Assembly (NCBI GenBank): GCA_036897095.1 | Contig: JAYMSP010002480.1 | Location: forward strand, 1 to 24,049 | Length of the DNA: 24,049 nt | Reading direction: 5' to 3' | Origin: Plantago elongata | Taxonomy: Eukaryota > Streptophyta > Magnoliopsida > Lamiales > Plantaginaceae | In this document: piece after piece, positions 1 through 11,100 of the stretch | How the letters are laid out: the number at the start of each line of letters is the position of its first letter | How positions within the stretch are numbered: the stretch's first letter is position 1 | The notes under the pieces: generated by a model | What the model was told of the DNA's origin: nothing | What the model saw: the letters and a program-made list of their open reading frames with translations, nothing else | Database searches by the model: none | Program-made: the position numbers and the translations under genes

Positions 1-438
1 TCAGAGAGTTCTGCAGAAGGATAGTGACATTTATGTCCAACATTAAATGTAGTGTACTATATTTCGTCCTATAGTCTAAACGGATAGCTTTCTAAAGCAT
101 CACGTGTTCCGTCTCTCAGAAACTTATTATTTCAGAAACTTGTTATGACTTTGTTTTTGTGAACAAAACACAAGTCTTTTCATAGCTTTCTGGAAGCAAC
201 TATTTGAGGAGACTTTCCTCCTTTGTCTTCAGATACCTTTGTGCAAAAGGTCTTCTCCTTTGATTGGATGCCTCCTTCGAGCTAAATAAAAATTACATTC
301 AGAGACCTAACATCCTATTACAAGGTTTCTAAAAACTATCAGACTTGGTGTATTTCTTCTTTACAATGGTCAACTGACCTATAGTACTAAACACCTTTCT
401 AAAACTAGGATAAGTCATTGTGTTGAGTGATCAAAATG
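1..438. other. left-edge non-coding stretch, probably rest of the LINE ORF1 remnant
   Basis: No convincing open frame on either strand. It directly follows, in minus-strand reading direction, the ORF1-like remnant at 440-1711, so it may be the decayed C-terminal linker or the start of the lost endonuclease region. I looked for the conserved start of a LINE endonuclease in three minus-strand frames and did not recognise it. No target-site duplication matching the 3' flank of the LINE is visible here, so the true left end of the element may lie outside the window. Confidence 0.4.
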
Positions 439-439
439 C

Positions 440-1711
440 TAACAGATATTCCTAACATTATTATCATCTTTCTGCACTAAAGGAAGAGATAGGTTAGCTA
501 TTTGAGCAACAAATTCAACATCATTGACCTGAGCAGGCTCCATTTCAGATAAAGGTTCTTCCTTGTCTCTAGTAGACTCAGAAGGTTGAGCACCAGATTC
601 CTCCATCTCATTAGAAACTGGACAGGAGATAGGAATAGCATCCTTCTCCAGTGACAAGTTTAAAAGAGAGTTAATTAGACGGAATTTCTTCCAAGCGAGA
701 GAAACTGTTCCAAGAAGGTCAGTCTTCTAAGTTAGACTTAGAATTCTTTCCTTTAGTGTTACTCCAAGGAATCCACCCTTCATTATCAGGTACCATAGCA
801 CTAGCTTCAGAAAACAAATTGTCCATATAACCTGCAAAATGATTATCTGCCACAAGTTTTGATTCACTTGAGCTAGGTTAAGCATGAGGTCCAGATATAA
901 CCCTAAGATTAGGAAATTTTGCAAAGCAAAACTTGGAGACATGACCAATTTTATAGCAATGAGCACAAGAAGCAGGAAGATTTTCAGCTTTGATAGAGAT
1001 TTTAATCTTTTCTCCTTTATTCAAGATCCAAATAAATTCAGGAAAAGGCGAAAAAAATCAACTTCTCTAACAACATCCTAGCCTTCTCTAACCGTCTAAA
1101 TCCAGCCGTAGTTGAACCAACACGTAAAGGTGTACCAAGAGGTTTCACAAGTTCAAAAAAGGCTTCATGATGAAATAAAAAAATTGGCGCATGCTTCAAA
1201 GAAATCCAAATCGGAAGAATAGGAGAGTCTTTAGCAACATTAAAATTAGGAGTCCATAGAAAAGGAACCAACATTAATAGACTGTTTATGCCATAAACCG
1301 TCATAATCCTCCTTAACCGATAAACTAATGATAACATTCTTCAAACTACATATTCTAGTAGAGAACGAAGGTTCAATTTCAAGAATGTCTTTTTTACCTC
1401 TGCCAAAGATGGAACACCAAGGGTAAATTTACCCAGTAAAGTTGTATTGAATGGAATACATAAGCGATCCACTTCAAGATCTGAAAATTCCACCAACAGG
1501 GCAACACTTTCCAAAGCCACAGGCTTAGAGCTAACAAAAGTTCTCCCCGACCCAGAAACAACAAAGAAATCAACCGGAGATCTAGTAACCAACACCGGGG
1601 TAGAGCCGGCTGCTAGTCGCGAGGATAAAGAAGACACAAAAGGAGGGGCTAAAGAAGAAGAAGGAGAAGACAAATATCTAGAGGAGGGGGGGGAAAGAGG
1701 GAGAGAGGGGT
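440..1711 (-). pseudogene. LINE ORF1 remnant: DUF4283-like domain plus CCHC zinc knuckle
   Basis: Read on the minus strand from 1711 leftwards. It starts with a Pro/Ser-rich stretch encoded by the C-run, then a segment with GKFTLGVPSLAEVKKTF (about 1430-1380), then VIISLSVKEDYDGLWHK (about 1325-1275), then WTPNFNVAKDSPILPIWISL and LGTPLRVGSTTA (about 1250-1110), which is the pattern of the plant DUF4283 domain. Near 985-930 the frame reads CAHCYKIGHVSKFC, a perfect CX2CX4HX4C nucleic-acid-binding knuckle. Plant LINE ORF1 proteins combine these two modules, and they coat the element RNA. The frame is broken near 1340 and again near 1255, where one extra base sits in a run of four. No start codon survives; the 5' end is cut at the poly-G tract. 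A low-complexity acidic tail continues to about 440. Confidence 0.8.
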
Positions 1712-1734
1712 GGGGGGGGGGGGGGGGGGGGGGG
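1712..1734. repeat. homopolymer of 23 G at the junction of the two LINE halves
   Basis: Twenty-three consecutive G, preceded by further G-rich sequence (about 1680-1711) on the ORF1 side. Such a run is rare in plant DNA and lies exactly where plus-strand reverse transcriptase sequence meets minus-strand ORF1 sequence. In the ORF1 sense it is a C-run that would encode polyproline. It may be a real feature of the LINE, a result of the inversion event, or a sequencing or assembly artefact. Confidence 0.9.
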
Positions 1735-4720
1735 CAAAGAAGTCGGAGGATGAAACGGCAGAATATAATGGTAGAACTCTTATTTATCCTGTGGATATTC
1801 ATGCTTCTGCTATTTTCCATTTTGAACATGTTTTGGCTGATAATATTCCTACTACTGAAGATCCTAACTTTCAGTTTTTTGAAAATTTTGTAGATGATGA
1901 TATAAATGCCTCTCTTTGTGAGGTTCCTGGATTGGAGGAAATTAAAAGAAGTGTTTTTAGCCAAAACCAGGATGCTTGTACACGTCCTGATGGCTATACT
2001 ACTCAGTGTTATAGAGCTTGTTGGGATGTCTTGAAAATTGACCTTGTGGAGGTTGTGGCTGACTATTTTAATGGTACCCCCTTCCATGTAGGCTTTGCTG
2101 CTACTTCTATAGCTCTTATCCCCAAAACTGCTAGCCCTACTACTTGGAATGACTATAGACCCATCAGTCTTTGTAATTTTTCTCATAAAATCTTTTCTAA
2201 AATTATGAATGATAGGCTTGCTGCAGTTTTACCTAATGTGATTTCAGAAAATCAAAGTGGATTTATAAAAGGTAGACTGATTTCTGACAATATTCTTCTT
2301 ACTCAAGAAATGATCCATTCTTTGGATGTTAAGACTAGAGGCTCAAATGTTGTTTTGAAAATAGACATGATGAAGGCCTATGATAGACTTAACTGGTCTT
2401 TTTTGATAAAAGTGTTGAAGGCTTTTGGGTTTTCTGATCATTGGATTCAGATGTTGATGGGTACTATTAGTAAATGCCATTTTGGTATTCTAGTTAATGG
2501 TGTCTCCAAAGATTTTATAAAATTTTCTCATGGCCTTAGGGAGGGGATCCTCTATCCCCTGCCCTCATCATCCTGGCTAGTGAGTATCTTTCTAGATGCA
2601 TCAATTTCTTGTATGATCAAAATTCTTGTCTTTACTATGATACCAAAAAGAGATTATATGTTAGTTACTTGGCTTATGCAGATGACCTTACCATCTTTAC
2701 CAAAGGGTTTAAAACTGGCCTTAAAAAGTCACTGCATTTTTGCAGCATTATGAAAAATCTTCTGGGCAGGCAATTAATTTTTCCAAGAGCAATATTTTTC
2801 TGGGAAAAAATGCTAATGCTGATATGATTCATGAGGTTTTGGGTCTAGAGGTGTCTCCTCTTCCTTTTTACCTTGGAGCTCCTATTTTCGAATGTAGGAA
2901 GAAGATCAGTCTGTTTAATCCTCTCATTGATAAGTTTACAGGCTGGAATATGCACTGGTTATCTCATGGTGCTAGATGGGACCTTATTAGAAGTGTCCTA
3001 TCCTCTATGCCAGTCTACTTACTTCAGGTTTTACATCCTCCTAAGAATGTTCTTAAACTCATTGGCTCTATCATTTCAAGGTTTTTTTGGGATCTAGTGA
3101 TACTGGTAATAAAATTCATTGGTCTAAATGGAGTAAGGTTTGTTTTCCTTTAGCAGAGCAGGACTAGGGATCAGGAACCTTGCAGAGTCCTGTAAAGACT
3201 TTTTAGTGAAGCTATGGTACAGATTTAGGGAACAAAACTCTCTATGGGCTTATTTTATGAAAGAAAAGTATTGCAAAGATGTTTTCCCCATTGATATAGT
3301 AGTGAAAAACTCAGACTCTTTCATTTGGAAGAGAATGAAGAGTGTAAGTCAAGTTACTGTACAAAATTATTTTTGGAAAATTGGCAATGGCTCTTGTTTC
3401 TTTTGGTTGGATAATTGGTCTGGTATGGGTAAATTAGTTGATCTGTCTGTTTTCCCTTGTGAGGATGAGGAGCTAGTAGTAGAGTATGCTCTTCCCAGTT
3501 GTGGGATTTCAACCAACCCTCTGGCAATTTACCTATTCATGTAGCAGCTCAACTTTCTTTGATACCTTTTGATAATTCTACGCCTGCCACTCCCATTTGA
3601 AAATGTTCTTCTAATGGCATGTTTACTTCTAAACCTGTTTGGGAGTTGACCAGGGCTAGAACCTCTTTGAACAAAATTTTGGCTGCTTGTTGGGATACTA
3701 GAATTCCTACCACTGTTTCCATCTTTTAGTGGAAGCTAATTAACATGTGGCTCCCAGTAGATGAGGTTCTTAGACAGAAAGGTCTGGAAATAGTGTCCAA
3801 ATGTCAATGTTGTAATAAGATGGAAACCATTACTCATGTTATTCTTTGGAATAAGGAAACTCATAAGGCTTGGGTTTGGTTTGCTAGTCATTTTCAAGTT
3901 CAATTAAATTCCCATAACAGTATGCTTGCTAGATTCAAAACTTGGTTTTATTCCTCAGACTATGTTTGTGCACATCATATCAGAGTCGTTGTCCCTTTAC
4001 TGATTGGTTGGTATGCTTGGCTAGCTAGAAATGATACCAAATACAATGGTAAACCCATTAAGGCTGATCTTATCATTTTCAAGATTATGCACTTTATCCA
4101 TTTGTCCAACTTTGACAAGCCATTTGATGGCTCCTTATGGAGAGGTGGTTTTAGTGTGGTAAGATTGTGGTTGATTGACTTGCCCATTGACTACTTACAT
4201 AAGGTAACTTTTATTTATTGGGAAAAACCTTCTAATAATTGGGTTAAAGTTAACTCAGATGGAGCTTTTAATCAATACACTAAGAAACTGCATCATGAGG
4301 TATCATAAGGGACTCAGATGGGAAAATTCTTAGGAGTTTCTCCCATTTTCTGGGGTTATCATCCATCCTTTATGCTGAACTTTTTGGCATTTGGCATGGT
4401 TTGAAGCATAGTGAAGAGATGCATTTTCAGAAGGTCATCATTGAGATTGATTCTGAAGTGGCTTTGAAGCTCATTAATATGCCAATAGACATTGGCACTG
4501 GTCCTTGTCTTTGCTATTAAGTAAAATATTACAACTTTGTAAACAAAGGGACATTAAATTTGTCCATGTTTATAGAGAGGGCAATTATGTGGCAGATTAG
4601 TTCGGAGGAGAAGCATTACTTGGTGAAACTGGTCAGGTTCATAATATTGGAGAGAGTCCTATTAGAGCAAGACAACTTGCCTATAGTGACAAAATCGATA
4701 GACCCTATATCAGGTTTACC
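1735..4720 (+). pseudogene. LINE ORF2 remnant: reverse transcriptase, zf-RVT-like region, RNase H
   Basis: Plant L1-type ORF2 lacking its endonuclease. Recognisable in order: RPISLCNFSHKIFSKI (about 2158-2205), SGFIKGRLISDNILLTQE (2250-2310), KIDMMKAYDRLNW with the motif A aspartate (2364), motif B GDPLSPALIILASEYLSR (about 2543-2600), and the catalytic YADD (2675-2686). These are followed by thumb sequence to about 3150, a zf-RVT-like segment with KCQCCNKMETITHVIL (about 3799-3850, final Cys replaced by Asn), and an RNase H domain with all four acidic residues (4258, 4377, 4449, 4595). RNase H degrades RNA in the RNA:DNA hybrid. The frame shifts at about 2543, 2738, 3090, 3155 and 4300. Stops at 3727-3729 and 4598-4600 and near 3541 also break it. 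The first three shifts look like single-base losses in G or T runs. Not functional. Confidence 0.9.
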
Positions 4721-5365
4721 AAATGATGAACTGAATTCTGATGGTACCTCCCTCCCCCTTCTACCCTATGTTGATGCTTCATATCATGTTCTTTAGCATT
4801 AGTTTGGATCATGCTATTTGGTGTAGTGTATTCTCTGATTTATATGAAATGTTGTGCAGTTTGATGGTTGTTTGGTGGTTTTCTAGTTTATGTAGATTAG
4901 GTCAAGGTGCTCCATTACATTGGTGACTTCGGATTAGGAGACCCTTCTAACACCTAACTTTGCTAACTATACGACTAATTGTAAACTGGAGAAACCTGTC
5001 TATTTTGGTACTTTTGTAATAGGAAATATTCCTCAGTATTTTGTATATTACAGTACTGTTCACTGCATGCATGTTCTGGCTAAGTATGGTATATCTCTTG
5101 ATGGAGTCCAGCGGCTCAATACTGTTAGGAGGCCTCAGTGTGCTCTTCTCTCTTGTATTGCCGCAGTTAGTTCTGAGTTCCTATCTTTCGTGGTTTTTGC
5201 AGATGCTTTGCGCTGTGGTTTAGTGCAGTTTAGTCGGCCTAGTGTGCCCTTTGTCCATTATATAAAGTCTAGACTAGCTGCTACTTGGTTTTGTTTCATG
5301 GGTTCCTATAAAGCCCCATGATTTACTTGTATTGCGTTTCTATTTAGTTATAATAAATAAGCCCT
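4721..5365 (+). other. probable LINE 3' untranslated region
   Basis: T-rich sequence following the RNase H remnant with no persuasive reading frame. The end of the stretch (about 5285-5357), with a TATAAAGCCCC-type motif and ATAATAAATAAG, resembles the tail end of plant LINE 3' UTRs in general character, but this is a judgement from composition and position rather than a match. Confidence 0.45.
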
Positions 5366-5808
5366 CCCCTAGTATTTTAGATTTCGTTGTCCTAAGAAAC
5401 ATCATTTCCCATTTAGTGGGAAATATCTCCTCCTCAGGGTCTTACCTCGTGAATTCGTCCCATACCTCTAAATCTTGGCTAGACTCTTACAGTTTTGACA
5501 TACTAGACGAAAGGGGTAGGTAAGATCACAACGAACTACTTTGCTAGCCGAGTGACTTATATTTCAAAAAAAAAAAAAAATCCATTACAGACGAAGGGAT
5601 ATCAACTGAAGAAAGAGGATCCATGAAGGAAAAGAGGAGAAAGCACTAAAAATCCGGTATATTTATCATTTATTATGACTATGTGACCTGTTTGTAGCAG
5701 AAATTTATATCGTTGTCTTAGAGTTAATTTATGTACCATTGGTGACCTACTGGTAACTCGCCGGATAATATATTATTCTAATAAGTTTTGTTTTTTTTAC
5801 TATGCATG
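5366..5808. other. intergenic; A-tract at 5566-5580, otherwise nothing recognised
   Basis: No gene is seen. A run of 15 A at 5566-5580 may be a retroelement tail (the LINE, or a short element beginning after 5365). The sequence after the run was compared by eye with the left end of the window and no duplication was found. The rest is AT-rich. Confidence 0.4.
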
Positions 5809-6094
5809 TAACGACTCGATCGCTAACCGATAGAGTCCCGACCCTTTTGAGTCGGCGTGATTACTCATGAACAACTTTCCGGGTGATATGCTGGTCCACT
5901 GTACATTCATCCCTTGAATTGTGTGACGTTTTCGTCGCACCATGGTTCGGCCAACAGTCTAGTCCTTGTGAATTTTGGGTTGGCACGACTCTGATATCAT
6001 TTATAACGACCTGGATCACTAATCCATCCGAGCCCCGAACCTTTGAGCCAGTGCGGTTACTCATGGACAGCTCTCGGGTGATATGTCGACCCAC
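5809..6094 (+). repeat. two diverged direct repeats of about 91 bp
   Basis: Copy A is at 5809-5899 and copy B at 6003-6094. Both begin TAACGAC, share TTACTCATG in the middle and GGGTGATATG near the end, and finish CCAC; by eye about 70% identical. They are relatively GC-rich compared with the sequence on both sides. They lie 250-600 bp upstream of the presumed SAC9 leader. They may be a tandem duplication with a 103-bp spacer or parts of a transposable element. I do not recognise the family. Open frames on both strands across the block (about 5861-6193) do not resemble known proteins. Confidence 0.7.
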
Positions 6095-6329
6095 TATACC
6101 AACACATATTTTTACCCGTGTATTTTGTCCCCACCATACGTGAACCGAAATACTTTCTAGATTATTCCAGACCAAGCAGCTTGAAATTATCATCGGTTCT
6201 CAATTCTTTTAAACTTTTGGATCTGACTTAATGCGAGGTATTTTCCTTCTGTTTGTATTGTAATTTAATTATTTTATCAAGTATTTCATTTTGTTCCTGA
6301 GTCTTGAGTCTCCAATCCATTCACCGAGA

Positions 6330-6434
6330 CAGAAGCAGGATTTCAATCTGTGAAACCAGTCTTCTTCTTCATCTCTCGATCTACACCACCCCCTACATAC
6401 GCCGATCCGCCTCGTGCCGTTTCTTATCTCTAAG
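6330..6434 (+). other. SAC9: putative SAC9 5' leader exon (5' UTR)
   Basis: A CT-rich stretch (CTTCTTCTTCATCTCTCG and following) free of ATG, typical of plant 5' leaders, ends in TAAG followed by GTCC (GT at 6435-6436), a possible splice donor. The next 1.1 kb is T-rich and intron-like up to the coding start. The transcription start is not visible: there is no clear TATA box, only AT-rich sequence around 6255-6275. Candidate acceptors for the leader intron are TTCGTAG ending at 7535 and CTGTAG ending at 7573 or 7574. A transcript is needed to fix the boundaries. Confidence 0.45.
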
Positions 6435-7565
6435 GTCCTTCTAATTTACCTTTCTCTTCTATTTGAGCTGCTGTATAGTCTATATGTACACTAAAATTTC
6501 AATTTTAATTGCTTTTCTTTCACTACGCGCGATCTCTGTTTTTTGTTATTTTTCTTGTTTGTGTTCATTAATTACATAATGCCTACTCGGATCAGGGCTA
6601 GCGAATTAATTTGATGCATTTTCACTTATAATCTTAATCACCTGTTTTCTTCTTTCTCCCCATAGATAGCTGTTTGGAGTTGATAAAATATACTAATTCT
6701 TTATTTGATGAAGAAGAGAATTATTTCTGAATTCATTTTTGTAACTGTGTGTCGATAATTGAAGCTTTAGAAAGTTAGCTATCACTGATCTAATTGAACA
6801 GTAAGAGCTGTCTATCTTTCTGGCTTGATTCAAATCATATCTTGCAATTAATTGAGTTGTTGTGTAATATTTGCTTGGTGCTAATGGATTATGTATCTTT
6901 TTACTAATATTGAGACATGGATCTGCTTATTACATTTTGGATCTGTATTTTAAGGTATATATATTCATTACGTAATAGGTATATGTTCACAATGCAATGG
7001 CCATATGTCTGTGTATGTCTGTTCAAGGGTATGTTCATGTCCATTTCTTTATGGCATGTCACTTTGAAAGCGGACTTATCTCCATGTGTTTTCATTTTCA
7101 TATTTGTTCAATAAATTAATTATAATTAGAAGAAATAAATAATATTCTTATTCAGGGGCATATGTAGGTAATATGTCAATGAGTAAGGTGTTACTTAGCA
7201 CATGAATTGTTCAGAAAGGTTCAAGAATAAGGAATCACCCCTAGAGGAACTGCTGTGAGGTTTTTTTACGGATAATCTAAATGGGTAATTTCTATTTTGG
7301 GTATTGATCTCAGAAATGTTTTATGTACTATATCTAACAACCAATCAAATATACACAATTGATGCTACGATTTGTAGGAAAGATGACTATTTTTTTTGTA
7401 TTTTTTATTTTATTTTTTTATTTTTTGCTTATATGCAATGCGGATAAATTGAGTTGGGATTTATAAAAAAAGAAAGACATATAGCATATTGTAATGTAGA
7501 TTGAATGATTTCTACTTGTTATGTTCTAATTCGTAGATTAATTTTTATGATCTATTTTGGCGTTT
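6435..7565 (+). other. probable leader intron of SAC9; no gene seen
   Basis: AT-rich, T-rich sequence of 1.1 kb with no coding frame that resembles a protein. Contains a T-rich low-complexity patch near 7390-7430. Leader introns of this size are common in plant genes and often raise expression, but here the intron itself is an inference. Confidence 0.4.
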
Positions 7566-8171
7566 ATGGCTGTAGGTAGTATGAGGGAAACATCCGTGGT
7601 TGTTGCAACATTGGAATCCAGTGAAGTATATATTATTGTCAGTTTGTCCTCTAGGACTGACACACAGGTGATCCATATTGATCCAACCTCTGGGGCACTT
7701 CGTTTTTATGCAAAACAAGGTTATGATGTATTCAAGTCTCAAACTGAAGCATTAAACTACATCACCAATGGTTCAAAGTGGCTTTGTAAAACCATCACGT
7801 ATGCACGGGCTATATTAGGCTATGCAGCCCTTGGTAGCTATGCAATGTTGCTTGTAGCCACGAGGTTAAATGCCAGTATACCTAGTTTACCTGGTGGAGG
7901 GTGTGTTTATACTGTAACTGAGAGCCAATGGGTTAAAGTTTCACTTCAGAATCCTCAACCACAGAGTAAAACTGAAACTAAGAATATTCAAGAACTAATT
8001 GATCTTGATATTGATGGGAAGCATTACTTCTGTGAATTTAGGGACATTACTCGCCCTTTCCCCAGTCGTATGTCATTGAACAATCCAGATGATGAGTTTG
8101 TGTGGAATAAATGGTTCTCATTGCCTTTCAGAAACATTGGGCTTCCACAACATTGTGTCACTCTACTACAG
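7566..8171 (+). CDS. SAC9: SAC9 exon 1: N-terminal part of SAC domain
   Basis: 202 codons, ending on a whole codon (CAG) before GTATAA. Encodes [10 protein letters not shown], then [56 protein letters not shown], and [10 protein letters not shown] with [10 protein letters not shown], all typical of the SAC N-terminal subdomain in SAC9 proteins. The start codon is ambiguous: ATG 7566 has G at +4, ATG 7581 has A at -3. Confidence 0.93.
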
Positions 8172-11100
8172 GTATAATTACTTTTCAAATTGTTACAAAA
8201 TTTTCTATTGGTGGCATTAGCTAGTTTAATGAGTGAGATTGTGCCCTTTTTTTCGATATGAGTATTGGATCTACTGAGAACTGCTCTTCTTTTCGCTTGA
8301 AATGACTGGATGGATGGTAAGGTTATAAATTGACACGAAAACAGCACTTCCAAGTTGACTAATTTACTAATTGAGCTGTTTTACTTGCTTCGAGTTGACT
8401 TTCATTGGTTCATCCTTGGACCTTGCCAAGCCCCATACAGACACATGCAAATTTTGTTCTCATCCAAATATGTGTTTGATTCCTTGAGTTGTTAAAAACC
8501 TTGCATTGTGCTGATAATACTGTCAATTCAGGCTACCTATAAGACTAGTCTAATTGCCTGAATAATGCAGAGGCATATAGGTGGCCATGTGGGTAGGGCT
8601 TTGATGGGTCAGGGGTAAAGAATTTCAAATAGATTACAAATATCAAAATTAACATTCAACAAAATTTGGCTAATGAGAGTTACTCATTGTTTAACTAAGT
8701 ATTTATCGGTCTAATAGACTTACCATTTGGATTTCCTCTGACTAATGTAATTGTTTAGTTTCAGCTGTGCTATTTATGTGAGATTTTCTCCCAATGCAAC
8801 TGTCATCTGTATCTTTTCTTGCATCTATAAAGCTACTTCTTGTTCTGGAAAGGGTTAATCCGAGTGGCACGGCATGTATCTTCTTAATGTGAGATTTTGT
8901 AACAAGTCTTCATTCTGGCCTTGGGCCCTTGTAATTTGGCGACTTTGTTTTTTTCATTACAAGTGTAAAGATAGTTGTATTCTTGGATTTGTATGATGCG
9001 CTCCTTTATAGTAGGTATGCCCCCGAGTCATGTAAAAGCTTTCGTTGGAGCTTCAAAATATATAACTTCTGTTAAGAAGATCATTCTTAATTGTGCTTAT
9101 GATACCAGCATGCCTTTAAGTATTTGATAAATAGGTTATGTTTTTAATGAAAGAGTAAAATGTACTTATTCTTGTAGAATGAAATTTTTTTTTTGGGAAA
9201 ACTAGTGTAAGAAAGGAAGCATCTGTGCGTGATTTTTTGGGTTCTGTAAGAGTGATGTTGCACACGGCAACTTAGGGTAGCAAAAAGCTCTGGTTCATAC
9301 AAACTCAACTGTGGATTTCTGATTTATCGAAGTATTTTTCTTATATTTGACAAGTTTCTCTTAATTATGTATCAAAAGCGAAGTCTTTTGCTGATGGTCT
9401 CTGAAGTTTACACTTTCTTATTAGGTAGTACCCTTGAGTCTCATGAATATATAATTTGTTTAAACCACTTAGGATGGGAGGTTCGTGTATAGCCATATAT
9501 CATATTTAAATGGTTTACTCTCATGATAAGCTTCAATGATGCCTTTGGTTTGACCTGTTGCTTCTCTTCTGGTTTTATATTCACATCTTTTGCCTTCTCT
9601 TGTAGCCATATTAACTTTCTTCTTCTTTTCTGTTCCTGTGATCTTGTAAAAGAATGTTCGTTTAGGGCTTCACATGCTTTTTCAAATCTAATTCCAGGAA
9701 TACATAGTTTGACCTAGGCTTGAAAGGCTTTCTAACCCTATTATTACCATGTGCAGGGATATGCAGAGTGTAGAACTTTTGGCAGCCTTGGTCAGCAGGA
9801 AGGTGTTGTTGCACTCACTGCTCGGCGGAGTAGGTTGCATCCTGGAACTCGGTATCTAGCAAGGGGTCTAAATTCATGTTATGGCACAGGTAATACATTT
9901 AATCTGTTCTCAGATAGTTTCATATCTGATCATTCTGTTTGTAATTAGAGTTATGTTCTTACATTTGCTTCCTCTAATACATTGTGATGTACAATTTTTG
10001 TTCCATAAGAATGTTACAGGCTTTCGATTCATGATTCTGCATTCTTCTTAACTTAGAAGATTATTTTATAACTTAGGATATGCTTTTGCAAGTGATATTC
10101 TTTTGTTTAAACCTATTAACATGTGTACCTTATTCACACAAAATCCGAATCCTAGTGCCGTTAGTTTCTAACTTGTAGACCCCATGCGGTAATTTTTCTT
10201 GGTCAATGTAAGGATCTGGGTGAAATGACGAACTACCCTGAAAAAGAGGAAGCATGAGAAAAATCACTACTACATTACAATCAGGCCCCCTACCATAATT
10301 AAAAAAATATTGTAGACCCCCTACAAGACATCCAATCAATCATTAATTGAATCTCAAATGTACTTTAACGAGTCATAGGTTGAATACAAGTATACAACTA
10401 ACTTATGTATTACCATATTTTCTTTGGTTCTTTCAAACCTTGTTTACCTGTGGAAATCGATTTAGCATGTGGGTGTAATTCGTCTCGTAATTTTTAGCTC
10501 CTGTTCGTTACCTTCAAATTGATAGACATGATCGTTACATGAATGATATCATTGATATGGTTTACATATCGTCCACATCAATAGTATAATCTCCCTGAAT
10601 TTCACCTAGTACATGACGCTGTGATGTTTGTGCCATTGTCTCATTGGATGCAATTTTTTTGTCAATAACTTAACCCCTCCGTCCTTGAACAAATTTCCTC
10701 TTTCGTTCTGGGCACGGAGATTAAGGAAACATGAGTAAGATAGTAATAAAGCTTGATTTGGGGCTTATTTAATTTAAAATTGCATTTATGTTAATGCTAT
10801 GATTTCAGTTAATTAGAATGGTTAAACAAACTAAGTAATGATTTGAGGCTCAAGATTTTGCCACAACAATGAAATAGGACATTTGTAATGGGACAAGTAT
10901 GAAATGCTTGAGTAAGACACATTGAAAAGGACATCTAATATTAGTGGAGTAAGACATTGTAAGTACTGGACTATATGTAGAAGTTGAGAAATGAAATTGC
11001 ACATTGAAAAGGTAAATCCAAACGCTCCACTTTTTTTTTTTTTTTTTAATTTCTGCCAACCCTCGTACATATTACTTTAAAGTAACCCCTTCTCAATAAA

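Larger units (their letters stand above)
440..5580 (+). mobile_element. decayed LINE retrotransposon in two opposed halves (5' part inverted)
   Basis: The 3' half (about 1735-5365 or 5580) reads on the plus strand: reverse transcriptase, zf-RVT-like region, RNase H, long 3' UTR. The 5' half (about 1711 down to 440) reads on the minus strand: DUF4283-like domain and CCHC knuckle, the usual ORF1 content of plant L1-type LINEs. The two halves meet head to head at a run of 23 G (1712-1734). The endonuclease expected between ORF1 and reverse transcriptase was not found. An A-tract at 5566-5580 could be the 3' tail, but the intervening 200 bp are unexplained, so the right boundary is uncertain. Both halves carry frameshifts and stops, so the element is dead. 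Alternatively two unrelated LINE fragments lie side by side. Confidence 0.75.

Noticed and set aside
1-438. LINE endonuclease domain on the minus strand
   Set aside because: Three frames were read; none shows the conserved start or catalytic motifs of the endonuclease.
1341-2186. 281-codon minus-strand open frame as one protein
   Set aside because: Its first half is antisense to the LINE reverse transcriptase; only the part left of the poly-G tract is the genuine ORF1 remnant.
5560-5580. 15-A tract as the certain end of the LINE
   Set aside because: 200 bp of unexplained sequence precede it and no target-site duplication was found, so it is reported only as a possible end.
5861-6193. Overlapping open frames on both strands in the upstream repeats
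   Set aside because: They follow the GC-richer repeat units, resemble no known protein and lack conserved motifs.
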